A stretch of DNA of 64,000 bases, from positions 62,001 to 126,000 of the forward strand of contig CANMQO010000004.1 in NCBI GenBank assembly GCA_947500055.1. Reading direction: 5' to 3'. The notes under the pieces are model-generated. The model made no database searches, had not been told where the DNA came from, and saw only the letters and a list, made by a program, of their open reading frames with translations. The DNA is from an uncultured Paracoccaceae bacterium. Its GTDB lineage: Bacteria > Pseudomonadota > Alphaproteobacteria > Rhodobacterales > Rhodobacteraceae. Positions 51,776-60,714 of this stretch are shown here, in pieces. The stretch's first letter is position 1. Every line of letters starts with the position of its first letter. A program made the translations under genes and the position numbers.

Positions 51776-52012
51776 ATGCCCCGCCTGTCCATCGCCCTCG
51801 CTGCCGCTTCATTGACGATTTCGCTGGCCCCCGCCGCCAACGCCTATGGGACGGAACCAACCTTCACGATTATGGACGCTACCGTCACGATGCCCACGGC
51901 CGAAGAGGTGTGCATCCCACCAATCACTGCCGCGTTGGCAAAGGCCCTCGCATTGCCGCAACCAACCTCTGAGGCGCGCTTGGCGCAACTCGCCTGCGCC
52001 CCCGACGAATAA
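51776..52012 (+). CDS. Small secreted YGTEP peptide, paralogue 1
   Basis: 78 residues with a clear signal peptide (SIALAAASLTISLAPAANA, cut after residue 23) and a 55-residue mature part that starts YGTEP. It has one Cys at mature position 23 in VCIPP and one near the C-terminus, and LALPQ at 35-39. AAAGGA is 8 bp before the ATG; an in-frame ATG at 51767 lacks it. The peptide is paralogous to the next gene. Function is unknown. Confidence 0.7.
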   Translation: MPRLSIALAAASLTISLAPAANAYGTEPTFTIMDATVTMPTAEEVCIPPITAALAKALALPQPTSEARLAQLACAPDE

Positions 52013-52177
52013 ATTCGCCGCTCTGTGCGTTCTGGCACGGAAACTTGCCGCAATTCATGTTTCATTAACCCTGTAGCGAGTTTTTGGCCCACTTTTCTGA
52101 CAAATCGACTATTCTTTAGTTCAGTTAAGTTGGTTTTTTGATCTTCATTTACGAGATCAGCAGGTAATGGTGAGTTT

Positions 52178-52387
52178 ATGTTACAAGTATCCGGTTGTGT
52201 CACAGCGTTTTGTGTGACCATGTCGTTTGCGCAGACGGTGAGTGCTTATGGTACGGAGCCGGACGGCGCGATCAAGGAAGAGCGCGGGCAGGATATGCAA
52301 CTTGCTGATGCATGTCTGCCCCGCCTCAGCCCACAAATGGCCGCCGCCTTTGGATTGCCCACGATGCAGGGTTGTACGCCCGGCTAA
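52178..52387 (+). CDS. Small secreted YGTEP peptide, paralogue 2
   Basis: 69 residues: a signal peptide of 23 residues ending VSA and a 46-residue mature part starting YGTEPDG. The Cys at mature position 23 (ACLPR), the LP at 37-38 and a second Cys near the C-terminus line up with the upstream gene without gaps. GGTGAG lies close before the ATG. The 165-bp gap before it is AT-rich and probably holds its promoter. No known family was recognised. Confidence 0.7.
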   Translation: MLQVSGCVTAFCVTMSFAQTVSAYGTEPDGAIKEERGQDMQLADACLPRLSPQMAAAFGLPTMQGCTPG

Positions 52388-52406
52388 ACCTGCCCAAAAC
52401 GGGGCT

Positions 52407-52811
52407 ATGCAAACCCGATTTCAGATTTCGACGAACGGCCCCGGCCTTTACGAATTTACGCGTGATGTCGCGGCATGGGTGCAGGGTACAGGCCTGCTGA
52501 CCATGTTTATACAACATACATCCGCCAGCCTGGTCATTCAGGAAAACGCCGATCCAGAGGTGCAGACCGATCTGCAGAACTTCTTTGCCCGGCTGGTCCC
52601 TCCGACCACCGACCCGTCCATGGCCTATCTGACCCATACATATGAAGGCCCTGACGATATGCCCGCCCATATCAAGGCGGCCCTGCTGCCTAACCATCTG
52701 AGCATCCCGGTGACCGACGGCAAGCTGGCGCTGGGCACGTGGCAGGGAGTATATCTGTTTGAACATCGCGACAGGCCACATCGGCGGTCCGTTGTCGCGC
52801 ATTTGACCTGA
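52407..52811 (+). CDS. YjbQ/UPF0047 family protein
   Basis: 134 residues. The family signature is TGLLTMFIQHTSASLVIQENADPEVQTDL, and LTHTYEGPDDMPAHIKAALL and LALGTWQGVYLFEHRDRPHRR complete it. The conserved His and Asp residues suggest metal binding; members have weak thiamine-phosphate synthase activity, so the true role is open. The ATG at 52407 begins the homology, although the frame is open upstream through the peptide gene. Confidence 0.92.
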   Translation: MQTRFQISTNGPGLYEFTRDVAAWVQGTGLLTMFIQHTSASLVIQENADPEVQTDLQNFFARLVPPTTDPSMAYLTHTYEGPDDMPAHIKAALLPNHLSIPVTDGKLALGTWQGVYLFEHRDRPHRRSVVAHLT

Positions 52812-52863
52812 CAGGTCGGGCAACGCCGCCTATATCGGGATGCAGCGGTAAATAGGGGATAGC

Positions 52864-54429
52864 ATGTCAGACAAAGCAATGGCGCTGGCAAAGGCGGGGC
52901 GCATCGCGGAAGCGGACGCCGTTTTTGGTAAGTTGCTGGGGAAATCCCCTGTTCGTGCCAAGACCCTGCAGGCCGCAATTCTCTTTCACAACCGCTATAG
53001 CCGGCGAACCCGTCGGGCGGTGCCCTTGGTTGCGGCTCTGCTGAAAGCCCGGCCAGAGGCGGCGCAATCCCATGCACTTGCCGCTGAAACCTATGCCAAT
53101 TGCAGTCGCTTTCCTTTGGCAAAATCCCATGCCGACAAGGCTGTGACCCTTGCCCCCGATGACCCTGATACGCTGTTCATCGCCGCCTACGCTTATCTGC
53201 AGTCAGGTGCATTTGGGCCTGCGCTGGGTTTCATTGACCATGCGCTCGCCCTGGAGCCTGATCACCGGCAGGCGCGGCTGCAAAAGGGGCGGGCGTTGCT
53301 GGGCTTGGGGGATACGGACGGGGCCGTCCGCATCGCCCGGGCGCTTTGGGAAGAACAGAAAGACGACATGAACGCCATTGGGCTGTTTTGTGACGCCGCC
53401 AAGTTGCACAATGATGACCCCATCCTGATCCATATGCGTGATGTGTTGTTGCCTGCGTTCAGGCAAGTGGGCGGGGCAACACTGGCGCATTTGCTGAAAC
53501 TGCTGGGCAAGGCGCATAATGATTTTGGCGACTACCATACGGCACTGGACTATTTCGATCAGGCCAAGGCGGCGCAGCCTTTGCAATATGACGCCAAACG
53601 CTACGCGGCCTTTGTCGATGCGCAATGCAAAGCCATCTCGCGGGCGGATTACTTTGGCAAAGGCACCGATCATGACAGTCCGGTCCTGATTATCGGCATG
53701 CCGCGCAGCGGATCAACCCTGCTGGAACAAATCCTGACCGCCCATCCGCAGATTGCCAGCGCAGGCGAAAGTCCCAGCCTGAATGTCATGGTTCAGGAAA
53801 TTGGCGTGCGCAGGCATCATGGCGGCGACATCACCCGCGCGATCAAGCAAATCCCGGCAGAGGCCGCGCCGCGTTTCGCCCAGCGATATCTTGATGAAAC
53901 GCGGCAGGGCGATGAAGAGCTGACCATCGACAAATCCTTGCATAATTTCGAGCTACTGGGGTTCTTTGCAACGATGTTCCCCAAGGCGCGGATCCTACAT
54001 GTGATGCGCGACCCGATGGATACATGTGTGTCCTGCTACATGCAGAACCTGTCGGCCTGGCACAGCTATACCCAAAGCCTTGATGCGCTGGGCCATTCTT
54101 ACGTGCTGTATCGGCGGCTGATGGATCATTGGGCTACGGCATTGCCGAACCCGATGTTCAATGTCCGGTACGAGGATCTGGTGACGGACACGGAAGCGCA
54201 GGCGCGGGCCGCGATTGATTTTCTGGGGCTGGATTGGGACCCCGCCTGCCTCGACTTTCAAAGCAACGCCAATCGCAGCCTGACCCTGTCGGCACGACAG
54301 GTCCGCGAACCGCTTTATACAACTTCGATGCAACGTTGGCGGCGATATGAGCCGCATCTGGAGCCATTGAAAAAGCGGTTGGCACGGTTCTACCCCGATG
54401 GGTTATCATTGGCGGAGGAGGGGAGTTGA
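52864..54429 (+). CDS. TPR-containing sulfotransferase
   Basis: 521 residues: TPR-like helices in the first 240 (AETYANCSRFPLAKSHADKAVTLAPDDPDTLFIAAYAYLQSG, ALGFIDHALALEPDHRQARL) and a sulfotransferase domain in the second half. The 5'-phosphosulfate loop is PRSGSTLLEQIL and the 3'-phosphate motif is RDPMDTCVSCY. PAPS is the donor; the acceptor could be a sugar, a lipid or a tyrosine. The TPR part may select a protein acceptor. It is cytoplasmic by sequence, with no signal peptide. Confidence 0.88.
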   Translation: MSDKAMALAKAGRIAEADAVFGKLLGKSPVRAKTLQAAILFHNRYSRRTRRAVPLVAALLKARPEAAQSHALAAETYANCSRFPLAKSHADKAVTLAPDDPDTLFIAAYAYLQSGAFGPALGFIDHALALEPDHRQARLQKGRALLGLGDTDGAVRIARALWEEQKDDMNAIGLFCDAAKLHNDDPILIHMRDVLLPAFRQVGGATLAHLLKLLGKAHNDFGDYHTALDYFDQAKAAQPLQYDAKRYAAFVDAQCKAISRADYFGKGTDHDSPVLIIGMPRSGSTLLEQILTAHPQIASAGESPSLNVMVQEIGVRRHHGGDITRAIKQIPAEAAPRFAQRYLDETRQGDEELTIDKSLHNFELLGFFATMFPKARILHVMRDPMDTCVSCYMQNLSAWHSYTQSLDALGHSYVLYRRLMDHWATALPNPMFNVRYEDLVTDTEAQARAAIDFLGLDWDPACLDFQSNANRSLTLSARQVREPLYTTSMQRWRRYEPHLEPLKKRLARFYPDGLSLAEEGS

Positions 54430-54430
54430 T

Positions 54431-54949
54431 ATGCGTGTCCTGACAACGGCTCTTGCCCTTTCGGCGAGCATGGCCAGTGCGGAATGCCCGGCAGGCCAGG
54501 ATGTGTTCATGTCCTGTCAAATCGAAGGCCGCCAAACAGTGCTGAGCGTGTGCCTCGGCCCTGAATTGGCCACCTATTCCTATGGTCCGAAGGGTGGCCC
54601 GGCAGAGCTGACCCTGTCGGAACCTTTGACCAGCTTGGAATACACTCCCTGGCCCGGCGTGGGGCGGGCCATCTGGGAGGAGGTCGCATTCACTAACGGA
54701 CCCTATCGCTACACGGTGTCTGCCGGTTTTGACCGGATGTTCGGCGACGAAACCGAGGCCGATCATCCAACGCCCTATTTCGGCGGCGTGATCGTGCAGC
54801 GGGATGACGCCGTCCTCGCCGAATTGACCTGCGATCGACGTTTGACGAACTTCGGCGCCTTTGGTGGTGACCCGATCTATGAGGCAAAGACAGCGGCAGG
54901 TCAGGAATGGGACAGCCGCGAAGGTGTCTGGCGCGACGGGTCAGAGTGA
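54431..54949 (+). CDS. Secreted protein, unknown
   Basis: 172 residues, beginning one base after the preceding stop with a GGGGAG before it. The signal peptide (MRVLTTALALSASMASA) is followed by a mature domain with five Cys (CPAGQDVFMSC, VCLG, LTCDRR) and mostly beta segments. The start at 54431 is chosen for the signal peptide. The close spacing suggests co-expression with the sulfotransferase, so it could be part of the same envelope process. Confidence 0.7.
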   Translation: MRVLTTALALSASMASAECPAGQDVFMSCQIEGRQTVLSVCLGPELATYSYGPKGGPAELTLSEPLTSLEYTPWPGVGRAIWEEVAFTNGPYRYTVSAGFDRMFGDETEADHPTPYFGGVIVQRDDAVLAELTCDRRLTNFGAFGGDPIYEAKTAAGQEWDSREGVWRDGSE

Positions 54950-55033
54950 GTCTCTGCGGCCACGGTTTGCAATCCCTCATCTAGCGGCGCGATTTGACCA
55001 CTACCCAAAACTTATCCGTCTTCCTATAGTGCC

Positions 55034-55042
55034 TGTGGATAA
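55034..55042 (-). promoter_or_regulatory. Perfect DnaA box upstream of nrdR
   Basis: TGTGGATAA is the complement of the consensus DnaA box TTATCCACA. It lies 52 bp before the nrdR start and about 85 bp after the previous stop. One box is not strong evidence, but its position in the promoter of a ribonucleotide-reductase repressor is suggestive. Confidence 0.55.
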
Positions 55043-55093
55043 CAGGGGGCCCGATACAAGGCATAGCCCCGATCACAGCGACAAGGACCGGAT

Positions 55094-55564
55094 ATGCGTT
55101 GCCCCTTCTGCGGAAATGTTGACACACAGGTAAAAGATTCACGCCCCGCCGAGGATCACGTGGCGATCCGACGTCGCCGGTTCTGCCCGGCTTGCGGCGG
55201 ACGTTTCACCACCTATGAACGGGTGCAGCTGCGCGACCTTGTGGTGATAAAGACCAACGGACGGCGCGAGGATTTCGACCGGCCCAAGCTGGAACGGTCT
55301 ATTCGCATCGCGCTTCAAAAACGCCCCGTGGAGCCCGAACGGATGGATCAGATGATCAGCGGGATTGTGCGACGGTTGGAAAGCATGGGCGAAACCGACA
55401 TTCCCAGCCAGACGATTGGCGAGATTGTGATGGAAAGCCTCGCCCGGATTGACACGGTAGCTTACGTGCGGTTCGCCAGTGTTTACAAGAACTTCCAGGC
55501 CGCTGACGACTTCGATAAATTCGTCAGTGAACTGCGCCCCGACGCTCCCAAAGAAGAAGAGTGA
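55094..55564 (+). CDS. nrdR: Ribonucleotide reductase repressor NrdR
   Basis: 156 residues: an N-terminal zinc ribbon ([16 protein letters not shown] ... [12 protein letters not shown]) and an ATP-cone domain ([23 protein letters not shown]). It senses dATP/ATP and represses nrd genes. AAGGA precedes the ATG by 7 bp. The stop overlaps the GTG start of ribD (GTGA). The nrdR-ribD-ribE-ribB-ribH run is a conserved alphaproteobacterial order, though here it is interrupted. Confidence 0.96.
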   Translation: MRCPFCGNVDTQVKDSRPAEDHVAIRRRRFCPACGGRFTTYERVQLRDLVVIKTNGRREDFDRPKLERSIRIALQKRPVEPERMDQMISGIVRRLESMGETDIPSQTIGEIVMESLARIDTVAYVRFASVYKNFQAADDFDKFVSELRPDAPKEEE

Positions 55565-56661
55565 CCAAAGCATCTGACGCCCGTTTCATGGGGCTCGCCC
55601 TTGGTTTGGGGCGGCGTGGCATGGGCCGGGTCTGGCCCAATCCTGCTGTGGGTTGTGTTATTGTGCGCGATGAGCAGATCGTCGGCCGCGGGTGGACGGC
55701 GGATGGTGGCAGGCCACATGCTGAAACGCAGGCTCTGGCGCAGGCCGGTGCGGCGGCAAAGGGGGCCGTGGCCTATGTCACGCTGGAACCCTGCGCCCAT
55801 CATGGACAAACGCCTCCCTGCGCGCAGGCGTTGATTGATGCGCAGGTGACCCGCGTTGTGGTGGCCACCGGTGATCCGGACACGCGGGTTGCGGGGCGCG
55901 GGATCGCAATGCTGCGCGATGCCGGGATCACGGTCGATACCGGCGTCTTGGAGGGTCAGGCACGCAGGGATCACGCCGGGTTTCTGCAGCGCAATACGCT
56001 GAACCGGCCCTTTCTGACCCTGAAACTAGCAAGCACGCTGGACGGGCGCATTGCCACCGGGACCGGCGAAAGCCAATGGATCACCGGACCCCAGGCGCGG
56101 CAAATGGTGCATATGATGCGGGCGCGCCATGACGCGGTCATGGTGGGCGCGGGCACAGTGCGGGCCGATGATCCGTCGCTGACCGTGCGCGGGCTTGGGG
56201 TGACCGGGCAGCCAGTGCGGGTTGTTGTGTCGCGCGCCATGAAAATTCCCGCGACGGGACAACTGGCGGAAACAGCCGGAACAGTGCCTGTCTGGCTGTG
56301 TCACGGAACGGGTGCGGATGTCACCGCTTGGGTGCAAAAAGGGGCCACCAGTCTGCCTTGCGCTATGACAGCAGGGCAAGTGGACCTTCCCGGCATGATG
56401 CGCGTGCTTGCGGGTCAAGGGATTACGCGGGTGTTTTGCGAAGGTGGCGGTATGCTGGCCGCATCACTCTTGGCGGCGGACCTTGTCGATGAGCTGGTGG
56501 TTTTTACTGCGGGCGTGGCCATGGGGGCTGAGGGCACGCCATCCCTGGCGGCGATGGGGATCGACCGGCTGGATGATGCGCCGCGCTACGATCTCGACCA
56601 TGCCGCGCCGGTTGGAGCCGATATCATGCATCGATGGGTCAGGTCGCCAAAGTCTCTATGA
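55561..56661 (+). CDS. ribD: Bifunctional riboflavin biosynthesis deaminase/reductase RibD
   Basis: 366 residues from a GTG that overlaps the nrdR stop. Deaminase part: HAETQAL and [12 protein letters not shown] zinc motifs. Reductase part: [24 protein letters not shown], then [17 protein letters not shown], and [13 protein letters not shown]. It converts the pyrimidine intermediate of riboflavin synthesis in two steps. The last codons and the stop lie inside a tandem hairpin (56648-56668). Confidence 0.95.
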   Translation: MTKASDARFMGLALGLGRRGMGRVWPNPAVGCVIVRDEQIVGRGWTADGGRPHAETQALAQAGAAAKGAVAYVTLEPCAHHGQTPPCAQALIDAQVTRVVVATGDPDTRVAGRGIAMLRDAGITVDTGVLEGQARRDHAGFLQRNTLNRPFLTLKLASTLDGRIATGTGESQWITGPQARQMVHMMRARHDAVMVGAGTVRADDPSLTVRGLGVTGQPVRVVVSRAMKIPATGQLAETAGTVPVWLCHGTGADVTAWVQKGATSLPCAMTAGQVDLPGMMRVLAGQGITRVFCEGGGMLAASLLAADLVDELVVFTAGVAMGAEGTPSLAAMGIDRLDDAPRYDLDHAAPVGADIMHRWVRSPKSL

Positions 56662-56693
56662 GACTTTGAACACAAATTTTCTTGGAAAATTTG
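56648..56693. repeat. Tandem 9-bp/3-nt hairpin modules, locus 3
   Basis: Arm CAAAGTCTC, loop TAT (56648-56668) and arm CAAATTTTC, loop TTG (56673-56693), each a perfect 9-bp stem, 4 nt apart. The ribD stop TGA (56659-56661) falls at the loop edge of the first module, and the converging kpsC ends 6 bp after the second. Confidence 0.8.
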
Positions 56694-56698
56694 GGACC

Positions 56699-58696
56699 TC
56701 ACCGCCGCCAAAGATGCGCATGGCTCGCCAGCAGGCCCTGCAATTTTGCGAGGCCGCGATTAAACCGGCCCGGCGCTGGGATGTCATTGTTTTCCAGCCT
56801 GTCCACGATCACCTCCGGCGGGCAGGCCATGCCGGTCACCGGGTCAAAATAGCGCGGATAGGCGATCAATGTGGCATGGACCAGCCCGATCAAGTCGATC
56901 CGGTTGGTCCGCCGCGTCAGCGGCATCGCCCGGTCATCTGTCAGGCCCCAACCTGCATAAAACGGCGTTCCCAGACAGGTGACCTGTTTGCCGCGCAACA
57001 ACGCCTCGAAGCCGATCAGTGACGTCATGGTCCACACTTCGTCCACCGCCATAATGGCTGCAATCGGGTCGGTGTGCGTTAATACAACATCCGCAATCTG
57101 ATCGGCATTCTGCACCGCGCCTGGTCGCAGCCCGGCCTCGACATCCGGGTGCGGTTTGTAAATGACCACTGCCGCAGGATTGGCTTCGCGCACCGTGCGC
57201 AGCAGCGCCTGATTGCTCGCCACATCAGCCGCGCCCAATCGGATCGAGGCATCATCCTCAACCTGTCCGGGCACCAGAATCCGCCGTCCACGGGGCAATT
57301 CCGTCAGCCCGACATGGGCGTCCAGATTATATTTTGACAGCCCGGCTTCGGTGATCCGCGCAATCAGCGCTTCGGCCCTTTGGCGCGCACCGGCATCCAG
57401 CCCCGTAGCGGCATTGATCAGGCCTTCCAGACGACTGGGGCGGGTGGCGTCATAATAGATTCCCAGATCATCCAGAACCAGGCTCAAAGGCGCGATCAGA
57501 TCAGCACCCAATCCGCGCGAGCGCAGAAAGCCATCCTCGACCAGAACTGCATCTTCCCGGCCGGTGCTGGCCCAGGCCATCAGACGCCGCTCCGTGGCCT
57601 TTGCCTTGGCGAAGGCGCCGTCACCGGCCCCAAACAATACCCGACGCGGGGTGCCGAACACCTTTTGCAAAGGGCCACGTTTCCACAACCGCATATCCGC
57701 CGCCACCCAGCCGCGATAATCATCGCGGGCCGCGCGGGACAGCGCGGTCATCGTGGCCGCAGCCTCCTCAAACGAACACAGCCGGTCGTGATAGGGGTCG
57801 TACCATTTGGGGTAGAGGATCATCGCCGCTGCAAATAGCTGGGCGCGGGTCAATGCCCGCTGCCTGCGCTGCACCGGCTTGCGATCATCTGTCAGTCCCC
57901 ATCCAGCATAGAAGGGTTGTCCAAATACCACAGGCTTGTGATCGGCCAGAATCGCCTCAAACCCCATTTGTGAGCTGACCGTGTAGACGGCAATTGCCCC
58001 TTCAAGCAGCGCCCAAGGGGACAGAGGTTGATCACAAATCTCAATGCGGTTGTCGGCGTCATCAGGACCAAAATACCCCTGCCGGTGGCCCGCAACCGTT
58101 TCGGGATGCGTCTTGATCAGAATGCGCGCATCGGGGTGTTCGGTTTGGGCGTAATACAGCATCTCGCGGAATGTGTTACTGTCGGCACCACTGGCCTTGA
58201 TGGATGCATCCTTGCGGGTCTGATCAATCACCAGAACATAACCGGGGTCGGGCACCGGCAGGCCGGGGTCAAAGGCGTTGTATTTGGACAGATGTGCGGA
58301 TTTCATCGCGGCAATCCCCGCCCGGGCACGATCCAGCAGGGCGGTGTCGTCCAACGGGTTTTCGGCCAGTAAGATCTCCAGATCAGACGGCATAGCTGGG
58401 TCAAAATGCACGCCACGCCGGTCGATATGCAGGCCAATCGGCACATCGCCATCACGGCCCAGTCCAACAGAACGTAAAAACGCGTCCTCGACCCGGATCA
58501 CCGGAGCATCACGTCGGGCCGCAACGGTTTCACCCCTTGGTGCAGTTGGGCTTTGGCCCCAGACCCCCACTGCATCATCAGGGCCAGGGACGCCGAGCCG
58601 GATGTCATAGCCCGCCAAATCCAGAATGCGCCGGACACGCGGTTGGGTCAGAAATCCACCGTTATAAACGTAAAGCTGCGTGCGGGCCTGCGTCAC
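56699..58696 (-). CDS. kpsC: Capsular polysaccharide Kdo-transferase KpsC
   Basis: 665 residues with an internal duplication: two catalytic modules, each with an EDxFLRSxGLG segment (VEDAFLRSVGLGRDG and VEDGFLRSRGLGADL) and a PFYAGWGLTDDR segment. This is the KpsC layout, in which two beta-Kdo transferases build the poly-Kdo linker on a phosphatidylglycerol anchor. Both DDASIR and YKPHPDV motifs are seen. The start is a GTG 4 bp after the kpsS stop. Only this pair, without the ABC export genes, lies here. Confidence 0.9.
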   Translation of the reverse strand: MTQARTQLYVYNGGFLTQPRVRRILDLAGYDIRLGVPGPDDAVGVWGQSPTAPRGETVAARRDAPVIRVEDAFLRSVGLGRDGDVPIGLHIDRRGVHFDPAMPSDLEILLAENPLDDTALLDRARAGIAAMKSAHLSKYNAFDPGLPVPDPGYVLVIDQTRKDASIKASGADSNTFREMLYYAQTEHPDARILIKTHPETVAGHRQGYFGPDDADNRIEICDQPLSPWALLEGAIAVYTVSSQMGFEAILADHKPVVFGQPFYAGWGLTDDRKPVQRRQRALTRAQLFAAAMILYPKWYDPYHDRLCSFEEAAATMTALSRAARDDYRGWVAADMRLWKRGPLQKVFGTPRRVLFGAGDGAFAKAKATERRLMAWASTGREDAVLVEDGFLRSRGLGADLIAPLSLVLDDLGIYYDATRPSRLEGLINAATGLDAGARQRAEALIARITEAGLSKYNLDAHVGLTELPRGRRILVPGQVEDDASIRLGAADVASNQALLRTVREANPAAVVIYKPHPDVEAGLRPGAVQNADQIADVVLTHTDPIAAIMAVDEVWTMTSLIGFEALLRGKQVTCLGTPFYAGWGLTDDRAMPLTRRTNRIDLIGLVHATLIAYPRYFDPVTGMACPPEVIVDRLENNDIPAPGRFNRGLAKLQGLLASHAHLWRR

Positions 58697-58700
58697 CAGA

Positions 58701-59981
58701 TCAGGTCACGATCTGCAAGGCTGGGCGCGCGGGCTGGGCCAGTAATGAGTCATAAGGGTCCGTCTCGGCCAACATCATGTCAACGACTTCGCGCAACAAC
58801 TGGCGACGGCCGCGCGATGAATAAAAGCCCCCTGGCACCTGACTGGTTTCCAACAAGAAACGGCGGTAATCGCGATAGGCGCCGCTATTGGGGCGACGCG
58901 GATCGGCAAAGAACTCCGCAATCGGTTGATCAGAAACGAATTCAGGCTTGGCAAAGACGGCAGTGCCGAAAACCCGGGTCGGAATGCCCCGCCAAAGGGC
59001 CTGCTGCGCGGCAGTCGAATTGACCGTCACGGCAGAGCGGGCCTGATCCAGCAATGCCGCCAGCTTTCCACCGCGCAGGTAAGTGACCCGATCCGCAACA
59101 CCAAATTCACGGGCCAGATCCGCAATGATGCGGCGCAGGGGCAGGCGGCCGATCTCCAGCGGGTGGGCCTTCAGCACGAGCCGGTGATGCCTGGGTGCCC
59201 CATTCGCAAATCCAGCGATCACCAGCCGCAGGAATTCCTCCATCCGGTCAAACGGGGAATGGGCCTGAAAACTGGCATCATGTTCCAGTTGCAGCAATAC
59301 AAGGTGATAGGGAACGCCGCCCAACCGCACGCGACGCTGGGCAAGGCGGCGCGACAGGGCCGTGACAGGCATTGTCAGCAACCGTTTGGTATAAAGCAGC
59401 GCCTCGCGGCCTACCGGCAATGCCCGGTGGCGGGTGAAATTGGGGTAACGCTGATTTCGAAATAGCACGAACCAATGGTACAGTGCGCCATAAAACACAT
59501 GCTGGCGCATATCGCCCCAAACGGCTGGCGGCGGGTGCATTTCATGATCCGAAGCAGCCAGCGCATCAGCCATTTGCGGCACCGACATATCCATCAGGCG
59601 GGAATGCCCATTCGACCCGTCACGTTCATAGGTTACCCAATAGGGACGTAGATAGCCTTCTTCGAAAACATGAATGCACAGGCCCAAGCGGCGGGCGACA
59701 CCGATCGCCTCGGCATGGATGGGGCGAATATCACCATAAAGAACAATATCGGTGATCTGCTGGTCTGCAATCAAGGCCGTCAACACATCCGGCCAATCAT
59801 CAGCTTTGCCCAGAAAGGGAATATAATGCGGCTGACGAAACCAGAACGCCTGATCGCCAGCATTGAAACCAACGCGCCAGACCTGCGCCCCGGCCCGGCG
59901 CAACATGCGCGCCAGACGGGCAAAGAAGGGCCCGTGCGGTCCTTGCAGGAACAAAAAATGTCTGGGCGTGGTCTGGGTCAC
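58701..59981 (-). CDS. kpsS: Capsular polysaccharide Kdo-transferase KpsS
   Basis: 426 residues from a GTG (MTQTTPRHFLFLQGPHGPFFARLARML). The family pattern includes RRAGAQVWRVGFNAGDQAFW, DIVLYGDIRPIHAEAIGVARRLG, VFEEGYLRPYWVTYERDG and LKAHPLEIGRLPLR. KpsS adds the first Kdo to the lipid anchor before KpsC. It is transcribed before kpsC as a two-gene operon and diverges from ribE. Confidence 0.9.
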   Translation of the reverse strand: MTQTTPRHFLFLQGPHGPFFARLARMLRRAGAQVWRVGFNAGDQAFWFRQPHYIPFLGKADDWPDVLTALIADQQITDIVLYGDIRPIHAEAIGVARRLGLCIHVFEEGYLRPYWVTYERDGSNGHSRLMDMSVPQMADALAASDHEMHPPPAVWGDMRQHVFYGALYHWFVLFRNQRYPNFTRHRALPVGREALLYTKRLLTMPVTALSRRLAQRRVRLGGVPYHLVLLQLEHDASFQAHSPFDRMEEFLRLVIAGFANGAPRHHRLVLKAHPLEIGRLPLRRIIADLAREFGVADRVTYLRGGKLAALLDQARSAVTVNSTAAQQALWRGIPTRVFGTAVFAKPEFVSDQPIAEFFADPRRPNSGAYRDYRRFLLETSQVPGGFYSSRGRRQLLREVVDMMLAETDPYDSLLAQPARPALQIVT

Positions 59982-60063
59982 GATTTGCAGGATACCCCGA
60001 TTTCATTGCTAACAGATTATGCCATAAATCGCAGATAGATACAGGGGGGGGAAGCCCTGGCTT

Positions 60064-60084
60064 GCCTGCCCATGGCGGGCAGGC
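60064..60084. promoter_or_regulatory. Hairpin in the ribE leader
   Basis: GCCTGCCC (60064-60071) pairs with GGGCAGGC (60077-60084), loop ATGGC. A weaker CAGGG/CCCTG pair lies just upstream. Neither matches the FMN riboswitch. Its role is unknown; it lies 33 bp before the ribE start. Confidence 0.45.
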
Positions 60085-60117
60085 TAGGTCTGTGGCGCAA
60101 TAAAAAGGGATCAAACC

Positions 60118-60714
60118 ATGTTCACAGGGATCATCACCGATCAAGGCCGTGTACTGGAGTTGCAAAAGCGCGGTGATCTGCGGGCGCGCATTGCGACACA
60201 TTACGATGTGGACGGGATCGATATCGGCGCCTCGATCGCCTGCGACGGGGTCTGCCTGACCGTGATCGCGCTGGGGCGGGATCCGGAAAACTGGTTTGAT
60301 GTCGAAATCTCTGCCGAAACGCTGGGGGCCAGCAATCTGGGTGGCTGGACCGTGGGGCATATCGCCAATCTTGAACGGGCGCTGAAGGTTGGGGATGAAC
60401 TGGGCGGGCATATCGTGTCGGGCCATGTGGATGGCACCGCCGAAGTGGTGGGTATCAGGGATGAGGGCGACAGCACCCGCGTTACATTCCGCGCGCCTGA
60501 CGATCTGGCACGGTTCATTGCGCCCAAAGGTTCTGTTGCGCTGAACGGGACGTCACTAACGGTCAATGAAGTTGACGGCACCGATTTTGGCATCAACTTC
60601 ATCCCGCACACCAAGTCCGAAACCACATGGGGGCAGGTGAAAATGGGCGATGTGATCAATCTGGAAATCGACACCATGGCCCGCTACGTCGCGCGGTTGC
60701 GCGAATATGGCTAG
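60118..60714 (+). CDS. ribE: Riboflavin synthase alpha chain RibE
   Basis: 198 residues with the expected internal repeat of the lumazine-binding domain: MFTGIITDQGRVLEL in repeat one with IACDGVCLTVIAL and SAETLGASNLGGW, and GHIVSGHVDGTAEVVG with VALNGTSLTVNEVDG in repeat two. It converts two 6,7-dimethyl-8-ribityllumazine molecules to riboflavin. Its stop overlaps the end of the convergent reductive-dehalogenase-like gene by 4 bp. The gene is separated from ribD by the kps pair. Confidence 0.95.
   Translation: MFTGIITDQGRVLELQKRGDLRARIATHYDVDGIDIGASIACDGVCLTVIALGRDPENWFDVEISAETLGASNLGGWTVGHIANLERALKVGDELGGHIVSGHVDGTAEVVGIRDEGDSTRVTFRAPDDLARFIAPKGSVALNGTSLTVNEVDGTDFGINFIPHTKSETTWGQVKMGDVINLEIDTMARYVARLREYG

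Noticed and set aside
60002..60117. FMN riboswitch in the ribE leader
   Set aside because: Hairpins are present, but none of the conserved RFN-element segments could be found.
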